Origin: Desulfuromonas sp.
GTDB taxonomy: Bacteria > Desulfobacterota > Desulfuromonadia > Desulfuromonadales > BM501
Assembly (NCBI RefSeq): GCF_002868845.1
Contig: NZ_PKUB01000003.1
Span: 831 to 64,830 of the forward strand
Length of the DNA stretch: 64,000 nucleotides
Reading direction: 5' to 3'
Positions 19,378 to 29,000 of the stretch are shown here, piece by piece. The position numbers were made by a program, and so were the translations under genes. Position 1 is the first letter of the stretch, and each line of letters opens with the position of its first letter. A model generated the notes under the pieces. The model saw nothing but the letters and a program-made list of their open reading frames with translations, was not told where the DNA came from and made no database searches.

Positions 19378-21249
19378 ATGAATACTGACCCTCCCAATCC
19401 TCCCCTGCGCATCCTCCTCGTCGAGGACTCCCCCACCCACACGGACCTTATCCGCGGCGCCCTGGCGAAGGGACCCCGTCCCGTTGCCCTGACCGAGGCG
19501 AGAGGCCTGGCCGAGGCCCAGAGACTGATCGCCTCATTCCCCCCCGACCTGGCCGTCATCGACATGCACCTGCCCGACGGCCGGGGATCGGACCTGCTGC
19601 AGAACTGCCCCCACCCCCTGCCCTGCCCCGTGGTGATCCTCACCGGCCAGGGGAGCGAGGAAGCTGCGGTGGAGACCCTCAAGGCCGGCGCCCTGGACTA
19701 CGTGGTCAAATCGCCCCAGACCCTCGCGAACATGGGGCAGATCATCGACCGGGCGGTACGGGAATGGGGCCACGTCACCCGAAGGCGTCGGGCCGAGGTC
19801 GCCCTGAAGGAAAACGAACGGCTGCTCGGGGTCATTTTCGACCGGGCCTACCAGTACATGGGCCTGCTTGAACCGGACGGGACGCTCATCAAGATCAACC
19901 GGACGGCCCTGAAGGCCATCGGCGCAGAACCGGACGATGTCCTCGGCAGACCCTTCTGGGAGACAGTCTGGTGGACCCACTCCCCCGAGCTTCAGCAGCG
20001 GCTGCGGAAGGCCATCGAAAAGGCCGCCGGAGGGGAATTCGCACGCTTCGAGTCCTCCCACCCCTCGCCGCGGGGAAAGCATTTCCACCTCGACATCTCC
20101 ATCCAGCCGGTCCGGGACGAGGACGGCCGGGTGGTCCTGCTCGTTCCCGAAGGCCGGGACATCACCGAGCGCAAGCACGCCGAGGAGGCCCAGCGCCTCA
20201 GCGAGAACCGGATCCGGGCGATGTTCGACAACATGGCCGCCGGGGTGGTCGCCACCAACGAGAAGGGGCTCATGATTGAGGTGAACGACCGCTGGCTGGA
20301 GATGCTCGGCCGCAGCCGGGAGGAAGTCATCGGCCACTCGCCCCTCGAATTCACCCATCCCGAGGACCGGGAGGAGAGCCGGAAAGTCCTCGACGAGGCT
20401 CTGTCCGGCATACGACCCACCTTCCGCATGGAAAAGCGCTACGTGCGCAGCGACGGCAGCGTTTTCTGGGGCGATCTCTCCACCACCAAGGTCTTCGATG
20501 AGCAGGGCTGCCTGCAGACCTCCATCAGCATCGTCTTCAACATCAGCCAGCGCAGAGCCGCCGAGGAGAGGCTGAAGGAGGCAAACCGGGAGCTGGAGGC
20601 CTTCGCCTACACCGTCTCCCACGACCTGCGCACCCCCCTCACCCCGATCATCGGCTTCGCCGAGGTGTTGCAGGAGAGATACCGGGACCGGCTCGATGCC
20701 GAAGGGCTTGGCCTACTGAAGACGATCACGGCCGAGGGGCGCAAGATGATGGCCCTGATGGAAGACCTGCTCGGCCTGGCCAAAGTGGGCAGGCTGGAGC
20801 GGCCCGCCGAGCCGGTCGACGCGGAGGAAGTGGTGCGGGAGGTCCTGACCCGGCTCGGCAGCCGCATCGCCCAGGCGGGCGCCAGGATCGAAACGAAGAG
20901 CCTGCCGGCGGCGCGGATTCCGAAAACCCTCCTCCAGCAGATCTTCGAGAACCTGATCGGAAACGCCCTGCGTTACGGCGTTGAGGGTGGGAACGGTATC
21001 GAGATCGGCGGGACCCGCAGCGACGGCCGGGTCCGCTATTTCGTCCGCGACCACGGCCGGGGCATCCCCGAGGCTGAGCGGGACCGCATTTTCGAGCCCT
21101 TCTTCCGGGGCACGACGGGGGACGGGCAGCCGGGAACCGGCATCGGCCTTTCCATCGTGCAGAAAATAGCCCGGCTCCACGAGGGCCGGGCCTGGGTGAA
21201 GGAAACCCCCGGCGGGGGCTGCACCTTCTGGGTAGAGATGGCCGACTGA
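19378..21249 (+). CDS. Hybrid sensor: receiver-PAS-PAS-histidine kinase
   Basis: 623 aa, cytosolic, no membrane segment. An N-terminal receiver (residues 10-130) has the acidic pair VEDS, the phospho-acceptor Asp62 (AVIDMHLP) and LTG plus a lysine in DYVVKSPQ. Two PAS domains follow (about 150-265 and 275-390, each ending in DITER/NISQR-like sequence). The HisKA H-box is YTVSHDLRTPL with His at residue 415, then N-box ENLIGNALRYG, G1 DHGRGIPE and G2 GTGIGLSI of the ATPase. A receiver ahead of PAS input suggests it is itself phosphorylated by another kinase. It is convergent with the REC-GGDEF-EAL gene, whose receiver is similar. Confidence 0.93.
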   Translation: MNTDPPNPPLRILLVEDSPTHTDLIRGALAKGPRPVALTEARGLAEAQRLIASFPPDLAVIDMHLPDGRGSDLLQNCPHPLPCPVVILTGQGSEEAAVETLKAGALDYVVKSPQTLANMGQIIDRAVREWGHVTRRRRAEVALKENERLLGVIFDRAYQYMGLLEPDGTLIKINRTALKAIGAEPDDVLGRPFWETVWWTHSPELQQRLRKAIEKAAGGEFARFESSHPSPRGKHFHLDISIQPVRDEDGRVVLLVPEGRDITERKHAEEAQRLSENRIRAMFDNMAAGVVATNEKGLMIEVNDRWLEMLGRSREEVIGHSPLEFTHPEDREESRKVLDEALSGIRPTFRMEKRYVRSDGSVFWGDLSTTKVFDEQGCLQTSISIVFNISQRRAAEERLKEANRELEAFAYTVSHDLRTPLTPIIGFAEVLQERYRDRLDAEGLGLLKTITAEGRKMMALMEDLLGLAKVGRLERPAEPVDAEEVVREVLTRLGSRIAQAGARIETKSLPAARIPKTLLQQIFENLIGNALRYGVEGGNGIEIGGTRSDGRVRYFVRDHGRGIPEAERDRIFEPFFRGTTGDGQPGTGIGLSIVQKIARLHEGRAWVKETPGGGCTFWVEMAD

Positions 21250-21285
21250 AGGATTTTTTCTCGGAAAGCCCCGCCCGAGGCCCCG

Positions 21286-23421
21286 TCAGATCCCCGCCGC
21301 GACCTCCGCGGTCATCAGGCCCGCGACCTCCCCGGCCGGCAGAGGCCGGCAGAAGAGAAACCCCTGCCCCTGCCGGCACCCCTTCTCAAGCAGCACCCCC
21401 ACCTGCTCCTTCGTCTCCACCCCCTCGGCGATCACATCGAGCCTCAGATTACGCGCAAGGGCGATAATCGACGCGGCGATCGCAGCGTCGTCCGGGTTGA
21501 CGGCGATCTCTGCCACGAAAGAACGGTCGATTTTCAGTTTGGATATGGGAAAGCGCTTCAGGTAGCTGAGGGACGAGTAGCCCGTTCCGAAGTCGTCGAT
21601 CGAAAGGTGCACCCCCATCGCCTTGAGGGCACCGAGGGTCGCGATGGCCCCCTGCACGTCCTCCATGAGGAGCCCTTCGGTGATCTCCAGTTCCAGCAGC
21701 TCGGGGTCGAGTCCCGTCTGTCCGAGGACGCGCTCGACCCGCTCGACGAAGCGAGCCCCGCGAAACTGGCGGGGGGAGATATTGACTGCCATTCTGACGG
21801 GCGGCGAACCGGCGTCCTGCCAGGCCCTGGCCTGGCTGCAGGCGCGTTCCAGCACCCACTCACCGAGGGGGACGATCAGGCCCGTCTCTTCGGCCAGGGG
21901 GATGAAATCGCCCGGGGGGACAAGGCCCCGAGTCGAGTGCTCCCAGCGAAGCAGCGCCTCCACGCCGACGATCGCGCCCGTCTCCAGGTCGTGCTGCGGC
22001 TGGTAGTGGAGCAGGAACTGGTCTTCCTCCAGACCCGCGCGGAGACTTGCCTCCATCACCAGCGACTCCTCGGTTCGAACGTTCAGGGTCGGGGCGTAAA
22101 ACTGGTACGTGTTCCGCCCCTGGGCCTTGGCATGGTACATGGCGATATCGGAGTTTTTCAGCAGGGCGTCCAGGCTCTCCCCGTCATCAGGGAAGAGACT
22201 GATTCCGATGCTCGTGGTAATGAAAAGCTTGTGCCCCTCCAGGACGAACTCCCCGGCCAACGCCCGCAGGATCTTCCGGGCCACCTCAGCTGCCCCCCCT
22301 GCGTTCTCGACCCCCTCGAGAACGACGAGGAATTCGTCACCGCCCTGCCGGGCGACCGTGTCGGCCTCGCGGACGCACCCCCGCAGGCGTTCGGCAACCT
22401 TCATCAGCAACCGGTCTCCGGCGGGATGCCCGAGGGAATCGTTGATGTTCTTGAACCGGTCGAGGTCGAGAAAGAGGAGGGCGACCTTCCGCTCCTGGCG
22501 GCGCGCCTTGCCCATTGCCTGCTTCAAGCGGTCCCGGAGGAGGGCCCGGTTGGGCAGGCCGGTCAGGGGGTCGTGAAAGGCCAGATGCTGCAGCCACTTG
22601 TCGTTTTCCTCGAGAAGGGCTTCCACCTGAAGGCGTTCAGTAATGTCGCGAGAAGACTCGATGACCCCCCGCAGGGTGCCGTCATCGTTCCACAGGGGGG
22701 AGGCCTCCACTTCGAAAATCCGCCGCTCGCCGTCGCCTAAAAAGTGGTGATGGATTACCCGGGCCGCCTCCCCGCTCTTGCGGACCGTGTCAAGGGGACA
22801 GGGATGGGCCTCCCCATGGCAGGGGTGCTGAGAATGGTGGGAAACCTGGTAGCAGAAAAGATCCCCGTCGGACGGGGTCGATTCGGGGAGGTGGGCGGCC
22901 GCCGCCGCGTTCATCAGAAGAACGCGGAAATCGGGAGCGATGACCATGATCGGGTCCTGGACCCCGTCGATCACCGCCTGGAGGAACTCCTTATCCTTGC
23001 GGGACTCTTCCCGGGCCCTGCGGTCCTGGAGCTTGAGGAGCCACCGGCCCATGGTGCGGGCGACGATGGCGGGCAACTCCGCCAGGGTGTTTTCGCTCTT
23101 GACGACGTAGTCGAGGGCCCCGTCCCTCATCGCCTGAACGGCCTCCGCTTCATCGCCGGCCCCGGTCAGGATCACGACCGGATAGGGCGCCTGGTCGGGG
23201 TCTTCGGGCAGAAGCTTCGTCCCCCTCCCGTCGGGCAGCACCAGATCGGCAATGACCAGGTCGGGGACCGAATCGGCAAGGCGGGAACGGGCCTGCGCAA
23301 GAGAGGTCGCGACACTGACCCGCATCGGTTGGGTCCCGCACGATTCGACCGCCTGGCGGATCATCTCGGCCTGGCTGGCCGAATCTTCGACGAGGAGGAT
23401 GTGGATGTCTTGAGATATCAC
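21286..23421 (-). CDS. Receiver-PAS-GGDEF-EAL c-di-GMP signalling protein
   Basis: 711 aa. Receiver domain (residues 8-130) with VEDS and acceptor Asp in LVIADLVLPDGRG. A PAS domain (about 145-270) contains a cysteine/histidine-rich loop (CYQVSHHSQHPCHGEAHPC) that might bind metal or haem. GGDEF domain (about 285-440) has an intact RQGGDEFL active site; the EAL domain (about 455-705) has VEALLRWEH, DDFGTGYSSL and AEGVET intact. Both cyclase and phosphodiesterase activities are therefore possible. It is the third gene of a minus-strand set (24240, 23823, 23421 starts) with 6 bp between it and the preceding response regulator, so phospho-relay to c-di-GMP output is likely. Confidence 0.95.
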   Translation of the reverse strand: MISQDIHILLVEDSASQAEMIRQAVESCGTQPMRVSVATSLAQARSRLADSVPDLVIADLVLPDGRGTKLLPEDPDQAPYPVVILTGAGDEAEAVQAMRDGALDYVVKSENTLAELPAIVARTMGRWLLKLQDRRAREESRKDKEFLQAVIDGVQDPIMVIAPDFRVLLMNAAAAAHLPESTPSDGDLFCYQVSHHSQHPCHGEAHPCPLDTVRKSGEAARVIHHHFLGDGERRIFEVEASPLWNDDGTLRGVIESSRDITERLQVEALLEENDKWLQHLAFHDPLTGLPNRALLRDRLKQAMGKARRQERKVALLFLDLDRFKNINDSLGHPAGDRLLMKVAERLRGCVREADTVARQGGDEFLVVLEGVENAGGAAEVARKILRALAGEFVLEGHKLFITTSIGISLFPDDGESLDALLKNSDIAMYHAKAQGRNTYQFYAPTLNVRTEESLVMEASLRAGLEEDQFLLHYQPQHDLETGAIVGVEALLRWEHSTRGLVPPGDFIPLAEETGLIVPLGEWVLERACSQARAWQDAGSPPVRMAVNISPRQFRGARFVERVERVLGQTGLDPELLELEITEGLLMEDVQGAIATLGALKAMGVHLSIDDFGTGYSSLSYLKRFPISKLKIDRSFVAEIAVNPDDAAIAASIIALARNLRLDVIAEGVETKEQVGVLLEKGCRQGQGFLFCRPLPAGEVAGLMTAEVAAGI

Positions 23422-23427
23422 CGCGGT

Positions 23428-23823
23428 TCAGTCCCACCCATCCGGTTCACCCAGCAGCTTCTTCCCCTTCTCCCGCAGTTCAGAGATCCTGAAGGGCTTA
23501 TTGACAAAATCGTCGGCACCGGAGTCGAGAGCCACCGCCCTTTCGTTCTCCCCGCTTTTCGCCGTCATGATGATGATCTTGCACGACGAGGTTGCGGGAT
23601 CGTCTTTCAGGATCCGGGCGACCTCGAAACCGTCTTTTTCCGGCATCATGACATCGAGAACGACCAGGTCGGGCTTTTTCCTTCTCGCCTCCTCGATCGC
23701 CCCGCTTCCGTCTTCGGCATGGAAAAGGCACACCTCCGGGGCGGTAAAGGCGAACCCGGCCAGGCGCCGTATCTCCGGCTGGTCATCGACGATGAGGACT
23801 CTCTTCTTTTCCCTGCTCGACAC
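23428..23823 (-). CDS. Single-domain response regulator (CheY-like)
   Basis: 131 aa, essentially one receiver domain. VLIVDDQPEIRR gives the acidic pocket, DLVVLDVMMPEKDGF holds the acceptor Asp (about residue 53), IIMTAKS the conserved Thr, and DDFVNKPFRISEL the Lys. No output domain is present, so it acts by phospho-relay or protein contact. It is 6 bp upstream of the GGDEF-EAL gene and 21 bp downstream of the atypical receiver-like gene, forming an apparent operon. Confidence 0.93.
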   Translation of the reverse strand: MSSREKKRVLIVDDQPEIRRLAGFAFTAPEVCLFHAEDGSGAIEEARRKKPDLVVLDVMMPEKDGFEVARILKDDPATSSCKIIIMTAKSGENERAVALDSGADDFVNKPFRISELREKGKKLLGEPDGWD

Positions 23824-23844
23824 TCTTATATCCTTCTCTCGTTC

Positions 23845-24240
23845 CTATGACCGGGAGCTGTTTTCGAAACATCGCTTCACGCATGCGAGGAATTCATCGG
23901 GTCGGCAGGGCCTGACGCTGGGAACAGCCTCGAAACGATCAGGGCCCGCATGGGGCTCCTCCCCTTCGGGCAGTTTCACGGCAATTACCGGGAGTGTTTG
24001 TGCAACTCTCTCGACCTGCTCATACAACAGGGCATTCTCCTCGGCCAGAGAGGCCTGACTGATCACCAGCAGATGGGCACCGGTCGAGTCCTCCCGACAA
24101 AGGGATATCCAGTTCACCGCCTCCTCCAGCCCCCTGAAATAGGTCACCTGGAAGTCAGCGAGGTCGAGAAAAAAGAGGACTGTCTTGACGCTCCCCGGAT
24201 AGGGGAACGCATCGACGACAAGTACATGCCCTGGGGCCAT
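23845..24240 (-). CDS. Atypical receiver-like protein lacking the phosphorylation aspartate
   Basis: 131 aa from the ATG at 24240, behind aggagg; the long frame further upstream has no ribosome site and low-complexity sequence. The beginning HVLVVDAFPYPGSVKTVLFFLD and the order of hydrophobic strands (HLLVISQAS; LPVIAVKLP; SVRPCRPDEFLACVKRCF) follow a CheY-like fold. The usual acceptor Asp position reads VISQAS, so no phosphorylation is expected, and the DD pair is reduced to one Asp. It is the first gene of the receiver-receiver-GGDEF/EAL set and may be a phosphorylation-independent partner. Fold assignment is inference from pattern. Confidence 0.6.
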   Translation of the reverse strand: MAPGHVLVVDAFPYPGSVKTVLFFLDLADFQVTYFRGLEEAVNWISLCREDSTGAHLLVISQASLAEENALLYEQVERVAQTLPVIAVKLPEGEEPHAGPDRFEAVPSVRPCRPDEFLACVKRCFENSSRS

Positions 24241-24314
24241 CAGTACCCTCCTGGTCGGCGCGACAGAGGTGGAAAAGTGGAATCCGGCCCGGCACCAACA
24301 GAGTGGTAAAAAAA

Positions 24315-24330
24315 AGCATTTATGATGCCA
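24315..24330 (-). promoter_or_regulatory. Candidate sigma-54 (-24/-12) promoter
   Basis: On the minus strand the 16-mer TGGCATCATAAATGCT fits the TGGCAC-N5-TTGCW consensus except at two positions, keeping the GG and GC dinucleotides in correct spacing. The predicted start site is near 24303, about 60 bp before the gene at 24240. The 371-bp gene-free stretch 24241-24611 holds this site and a terminator for the gene at 24612, and nothing else recognisable. Confidence 0.5.
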
Positions 24331-24529
24331 AAAAAGAGGAGAGGCTTCGGAAGGCGGAAAACTGGGGGGGGATGCGGAGGACAGGAGGAGGGGGTTCCGC
24401 CCGAAGAGATACAACCAAAGACGCAACTGGCCCCGATGTTTCTTAATGATACGCCCAGGCGAGCACCTCGCCCCCCTGCAACCTCCCGCGGAAGGTGGCC
24501 CCGCCCCCCTTAAGGGAGAGTCGTTTCAT

Positions 24530-24582
24530 TAAAAAGAAGAGCCACAACCTGGACTGCTTTTACAATCCTGGTTGTGGCTCTT
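24530..24582 (-). terminator. Intrinsic terminator after the NtrC-type activator gene
   Basis: A perfect 13-bp stem (aagagccacaacc at 24537-24549 and ggttgtggctctt at 24570-24582) is followed on the minus strand by tcttttta. It separates the activator/kinase transcript from the downstream receiver operon. Confidence 0.85.
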
Positions 24583-24611
24583 AGGGGAAAAGGGGGCGCA
24601 AAAAGAGAGAT

Positions 24612-26009
24612 CTAGCGGCTGGTCTTTTTGAGGCGCTTGCTCAGGGCCTGCTGGGAGATACCGAGCAGGCCGGCAGCAATACTCTGGTTGCCTTTGGATC
24701 GTTTCATCGCTTCGCCGACGAGTAGGTCGGTCGTCTCAACAATGGTCGGCAGGCGCTGCGGAAAGACAAGGGCGGCTGGGGGGAGGACGCCCTCCCCGGC
24801 GGTAAGACCGATCTTCTGGCGAAAAGACTCCATCGAAAGGACTTTGGTACGGTGCAGGCTCACCGCGTCGTAGACCATGGCCCGCAGCTCCCGCACGTTG
24901 CCGGGGAAATGATGAGTGGCGAGGAGAACGGCAAGCTCGGCAGTGGGGGTTGGCGTCTTCTTGCCGAGCCCCCGGGCCGCCTCATCGAGAAAGGCGTCGA
25001 GGAGCAGGGGGATGTCCTCGGTGCGCTCCCGCAGGGGGGGCAGGTGCACCTGGTGGGAGCGGACGCGGAAGTAGAGGTCTTTCCGGAAGGCGCCCGCGTC
25101 CTGCCGGGCAGCGAGGTCGCGGTTGGTGGCGCAGAGGATCCGCGCGTTGCTCCGCTTCGGAAGGTCGGAGCCGAGGGGGAGATATTCCCCTTCCTGCAGC
25201 AGGCGCAGGAGCTTGACCTGGGAGGCCGGGCTCAGATCGCCGACCTCGTCGAGAAAGAGGGTGCCCCCCTGCGCCCGCTCTATCATGCCGGGCCGGGCCC
25301 TGTCCGCCCCGGTGAAGGCCCCTCTGGTATGGCCGAAGAGGGTGTCCGAGAAGACCTGGTCGTCGAGCCCCGCCGCGTTGACAGCGACCCACGGCCCGGC
25401 GGGGGTCCCCAACTCGTGGAGAGCCCGGGCGATCAGCTCCTTACCGGTGCCGCTTTCGCCGGTAATCAGCACCGGCTCGCCGCTGGGCGCCACCGCCTCG
25501 GCATAGAGGAAGAGCGCCTCCATCTTCGGGCTGCGGGTGATGATGGCGGAGAAAGCCTCCGGGTTCTCCAGTTCGCCCGCTTGATCCACTCTGCGCAAGG
25601 CGGAGTTCTCGCGGCGCAGAGCATAGACGTCCAGCGCCCGCCGCACCCCGGCGAGCAGGCGCTCCTCCTCACCGGTCTTGACGTAGAAGTCGAAGGCCCC
25701 CCGTTTCATGCACTCGACGGCGGTCTCCACCGTATTCATGCCGGTAAGGATGATGACCGGAACCTCGGGGTGCTCCTCGGCAATCATCATCAACAGCTCC
25801 CGGCCGGAAAGATGGGGCATGGTCAGGTCGAGAAGAATCAGGCTTACCTCCTGACCGGCCAGAATTCCCATCACATCCCGGCTGTCATGGCACTGGAGGA
25901 CGTGGTTGATCCCTGCGGAACCCCCGAGGGACAACGAGAGACTGCGCAACCAGGACGACTCGTCGTCGACGAGGAGGATCGGCAGATCCGGGAAAAGTTT
26001 CCTGCTCAT
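24612..26009 (-). CDS. Sigma-54-dependent response regulator (NtrC family)
   Basis: 465 aa. Receiver at 10-125 (VDDES pair; acceptor Asp in LILLDLTMPHLSG). The AAA+ domain has Walker A GESGTGKE (about residue 183), the sigma-54 contact loop GAFTGA intact (about 234), and Walker B GGTLFLDEVGD. The C-terminus SKGNQSIAAGLLGISQQALSKRLKK is a Fis-type helix-turn-helix. Its ATG is 2 bp after the stop of the large kinase gene, so kinase and activator form a two-component pair. A sigma-54-like promoter lies beyond its terminator in front of the next operon and is a plausible target. Confidence 0.95.
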   Translation of the reverse strand: MSRKLFPDLPILLVDDESSWLRSLSLSLGGSAGINHVLQCHDSRDVMGILAGQEVSLILLDLTMPHLSGRELLMMIAEEHPEVPVIILTGMNTVETAVECMKRGAFDFYVKTGEEERLLAGVRRALDVYALRRENSALRRVDQAGELENPEAFSAIITRSPKMEALFLYAEAVAPSGEPVLITGESGTGKELIARALHELGTPAGPWVAVNAAGLDDQVFSDTLFGHTRGAFTGADRARPGMIERAQGGTLFLDEVGDLSPASQVKLLRLLQEGEYLPLGSDLPKRSNARILCATNRDLAARQDAGAFRKDLYFRVRSHQVHLPPLRERTEDIPLLLDAFLDEAARGLGKKTPTPTAELAVLLATHHFPGNVRELRAMVYDAVSLHRTKVLSMESFRQKIGLTAGEGVLPPAALVFPQRLPTIVETTDLLVGEAMKRSKGNQSIAAGLLGISQQALSKRLKKTSR

Positions 26010-26011
26010 CT

Positions 26012-29000
26012 TCAGTCCTTCTCCTGAAAAACGGGAACTTCCAGAGTCGCCGTCGTCACTTTGCCCACGGTCGAGGAAAAGGCAAGCTTGGCGCCCATGT
26101 CCATGGCAATGCGGGAGGAAATGGAGAGACCGAGCCCGCTCCCCCCCTCTTCCCGCCGGGAGGTGTAGAAGGGTTCGGTGATGCGGGGGAGGTCCTCCGG
26201 GGCAATCCCGACCCCCTCGTCCCGGACCTCCAGCACCACCCTGTTCCGGTCTTCGTCGAAACGGGTCCTGATGCGAATCCCCCTGTCCTTCCCCTGCAGT
26301 GCATGATAGGCATTGGTAACCAGGTTGACCGTCACCTGGACCGTCCCCTGAAAATCCCCATACGCCGCGGGCAGCCCCGCGCCATAATCAGCCACGAAAT
26401 GGTCCGTCGCCTTGCGAACGGTACTGCCGGCAAGACGCAGTGCCGCCTCCACCGCCTCGTTCATGTCAAAGGGCCCGAGTTGCTGGGCTCTCGTCGGGCG
26501 GGAGAAGTCCTTCATGTCCTCGACGATGTGAGCGATGCGGCGGGAGGCGTCGAGCATTTCAGATAAGAGGAGCGGGATTTCGTCCCGCAGTTCCGAATAG
26601 GCCCATTCGCCCATAGTAAAGTCGCCATCCTGCCGGTAGCGCTCCTCCAAGGCCTCCAGTCCGACCGGCGCCGCTTTGGCGAGGATCGAGGCGTTGACCC
26701 TGACCAGAGCGTTGGGGTTGTTGATCTAGTGGGCCACCCCGGCGGCCAGTTCGCCGAGGGCCGCCAGGCGGCTCGAACGTTCGGCCTCCTCGCGAAGCCG
26801 AACTTGTTCGGTGATGTCGCTGGCAATCTCGATGACATTGATCACCCCCCCCGCCGAATCCTTCAGGGGAATCGCTTTGAGGTGCCAGCTGCGGCCGTCG
26901 CCCTTGGCAAACGTCCTCTCCACGATCTCTCCGCTGCGGAATGTTTCGACGGCAGGGCAGATGCCACAGGGGGTCGTGCGGTTGTGCCATGCCGAGTAGC
27001 AGGTCTCTCCGCTCAGGAACGCAGTGGAGGATGGGCGGAGGGCCGCGGCCGCCTGGTTGGCCCAGACAACTTCCAGGTCGGGAGAAAGGAGGACGATCAC
27101 GTCGGGGATGCCGTCGAGCAGGGTACGAAACTCTTGCGAAACCCTTTTGAACTCCCCTTCGCTGCGGCGCAGGGATTCTTCGACCTGCTTGCGCTCCGTG
27201 ATGTCCGTGATAATCCCTTCGAGAAAGAGCATCTCCCCGCCTTCGGAAAATATGCCTCTTCCCAACTCTGCAACCCACCGCTGCTTTCCCCCGGCGGTGC
27301 GGATGCGATATTCCAACTGAAAGGGCCGTTTCTTCACAAGGGAAGCCTTGATCATATGCCACACCCTTTCCCGGTCATCCGGGTGAATGATGTGAGCATA
27401 AGACACCTTATGACTGTCGAGCAGGTCTTCGGGCAGATAACCGGTCAGGTCGCGGCAGCCCTCGCTGACAAAATCCATTGTCCAGGCGCGGTCGTTCCTA
27501 CAGCGGTAAGCCATCCCCGGGAGGTTGGCCATCAGCGTGGCGAGCCTTCTTTCACTCTCCCGCACCGCCTCTACGGCCAGCTTGCGTTTGGAGATGTCCC
27601 GGATCGACTCGATTGCGCCAATGACATTCCCCTCGGTATCGTACAGGGGCGAGGCGACTCCCCAGAGATACTTCCCCGCGCGATTCTCCGCGGGAGGCAG
27701 GAAGGCCTCCCCCATGACCCTGCCGTCCTCTGTCCTGGCCACGCCGTAGAAGGTTTCAAGGTCCCGGTCGTCGCTTTCGACCAGGTCGATCAGGATCGGC
27801 CGGCGTTCCCCCCAGAACGGCAGCGCATAGGCATAATCCCCCTGCCCGAGGACCTCCTCCTTGGGCACTCCGGTCATCTCCTCGACGGCCCGGTTCCAGG
27901 CGACCACCCGCTTTTCCCGGTCGATGACGAAGGTGGCGTCGGGGAGGAAGTCGATGATGTCGGCCAGGCGCCGGTGGGTGGTCTGCAGATCTTCTTCAAC
28001 CACCTTGCGCTCGGTGATGTCGAGCGTCGTCCCGACAATCCGCACAGGCTTGCCCGCCGCGTCGCATTGGACTTCGCCCTGCACGTCGAAATGCCGGACG
28101 CTGCCGTCGGCGAGGATGACGCGATGCTCGAGCCGATAGGCGCGCTCCCCGGTCAGGGCCCGATCAAAAGCCCGCTGCATATCCTCTCGGTCATCGGAAT
28201 GGATGAGTTCGAACAATTGCTCGGCGGTAGGCGTAAAGGCGGCTGGCTCCTGCCCGACGAGGCGATACATCTCGTCGGACCAAAAAATATCGCCGGTCTC
28301 GAGGTCGGTATCCCAGCTGCCCACGCGGGCGATCCGCTGGGCTTCCGCCAGGCTGGCCCGGCTCTTCTACAGTTGCCGCCGGTATTCCACGCGCTCGGTG
28401 ATGTCCATGTGGGTGCCGAGCAGGCGCAGCGGCTGCCCCTCCCTGGTACGCTCGACCGCCTCGCAGCAGGAAAGGATGTGCCGGTACGCGCCGTCTTTGG
28501 TCCGCATGCGGAACTCGGCCATGTAGCTCCGGCCGTTGTCGAAAAAATCCTCGGCTGTGGCAATCGCCTGTTCGCGGTCATCCGGGTGCAGCAACTCGGC
28601 CCAGGATTCATAGGAGGCTTCAAGCTCGTCCGACTCGTAACCGAGCATCTGGTAATACCTGGAGCTGAAATAGGTTTCTCCGGTCTCGGTGTTCAAGTCC
28701 CAGACCCCCTGGTTGGAGACCTGCAGGGCCAGGGCCAGGCGCTTCTCGCTCTCCTGCAGGCGCCGTTCCACCTCTTTGCGCTCGGTGATGTCCTGAATCA
28801 TGGCGACGGACCGCATCGGCCCGTGCCCCGCCTGGGGCAGGTAGGCGACCGAAACTTGCCCCCAGACCGTGGATCCGTTCTTGCGCAGATAGCGCTTTTC
28901 CATTTCGATGTGCCGCCGCTGCCCGGCGGTGGCCTCGTCGATCTGCCGCGCGGTCAACTCGAGGTCCTCGGGGTGGGTCACATCGGCCACGGTGAGCTGT

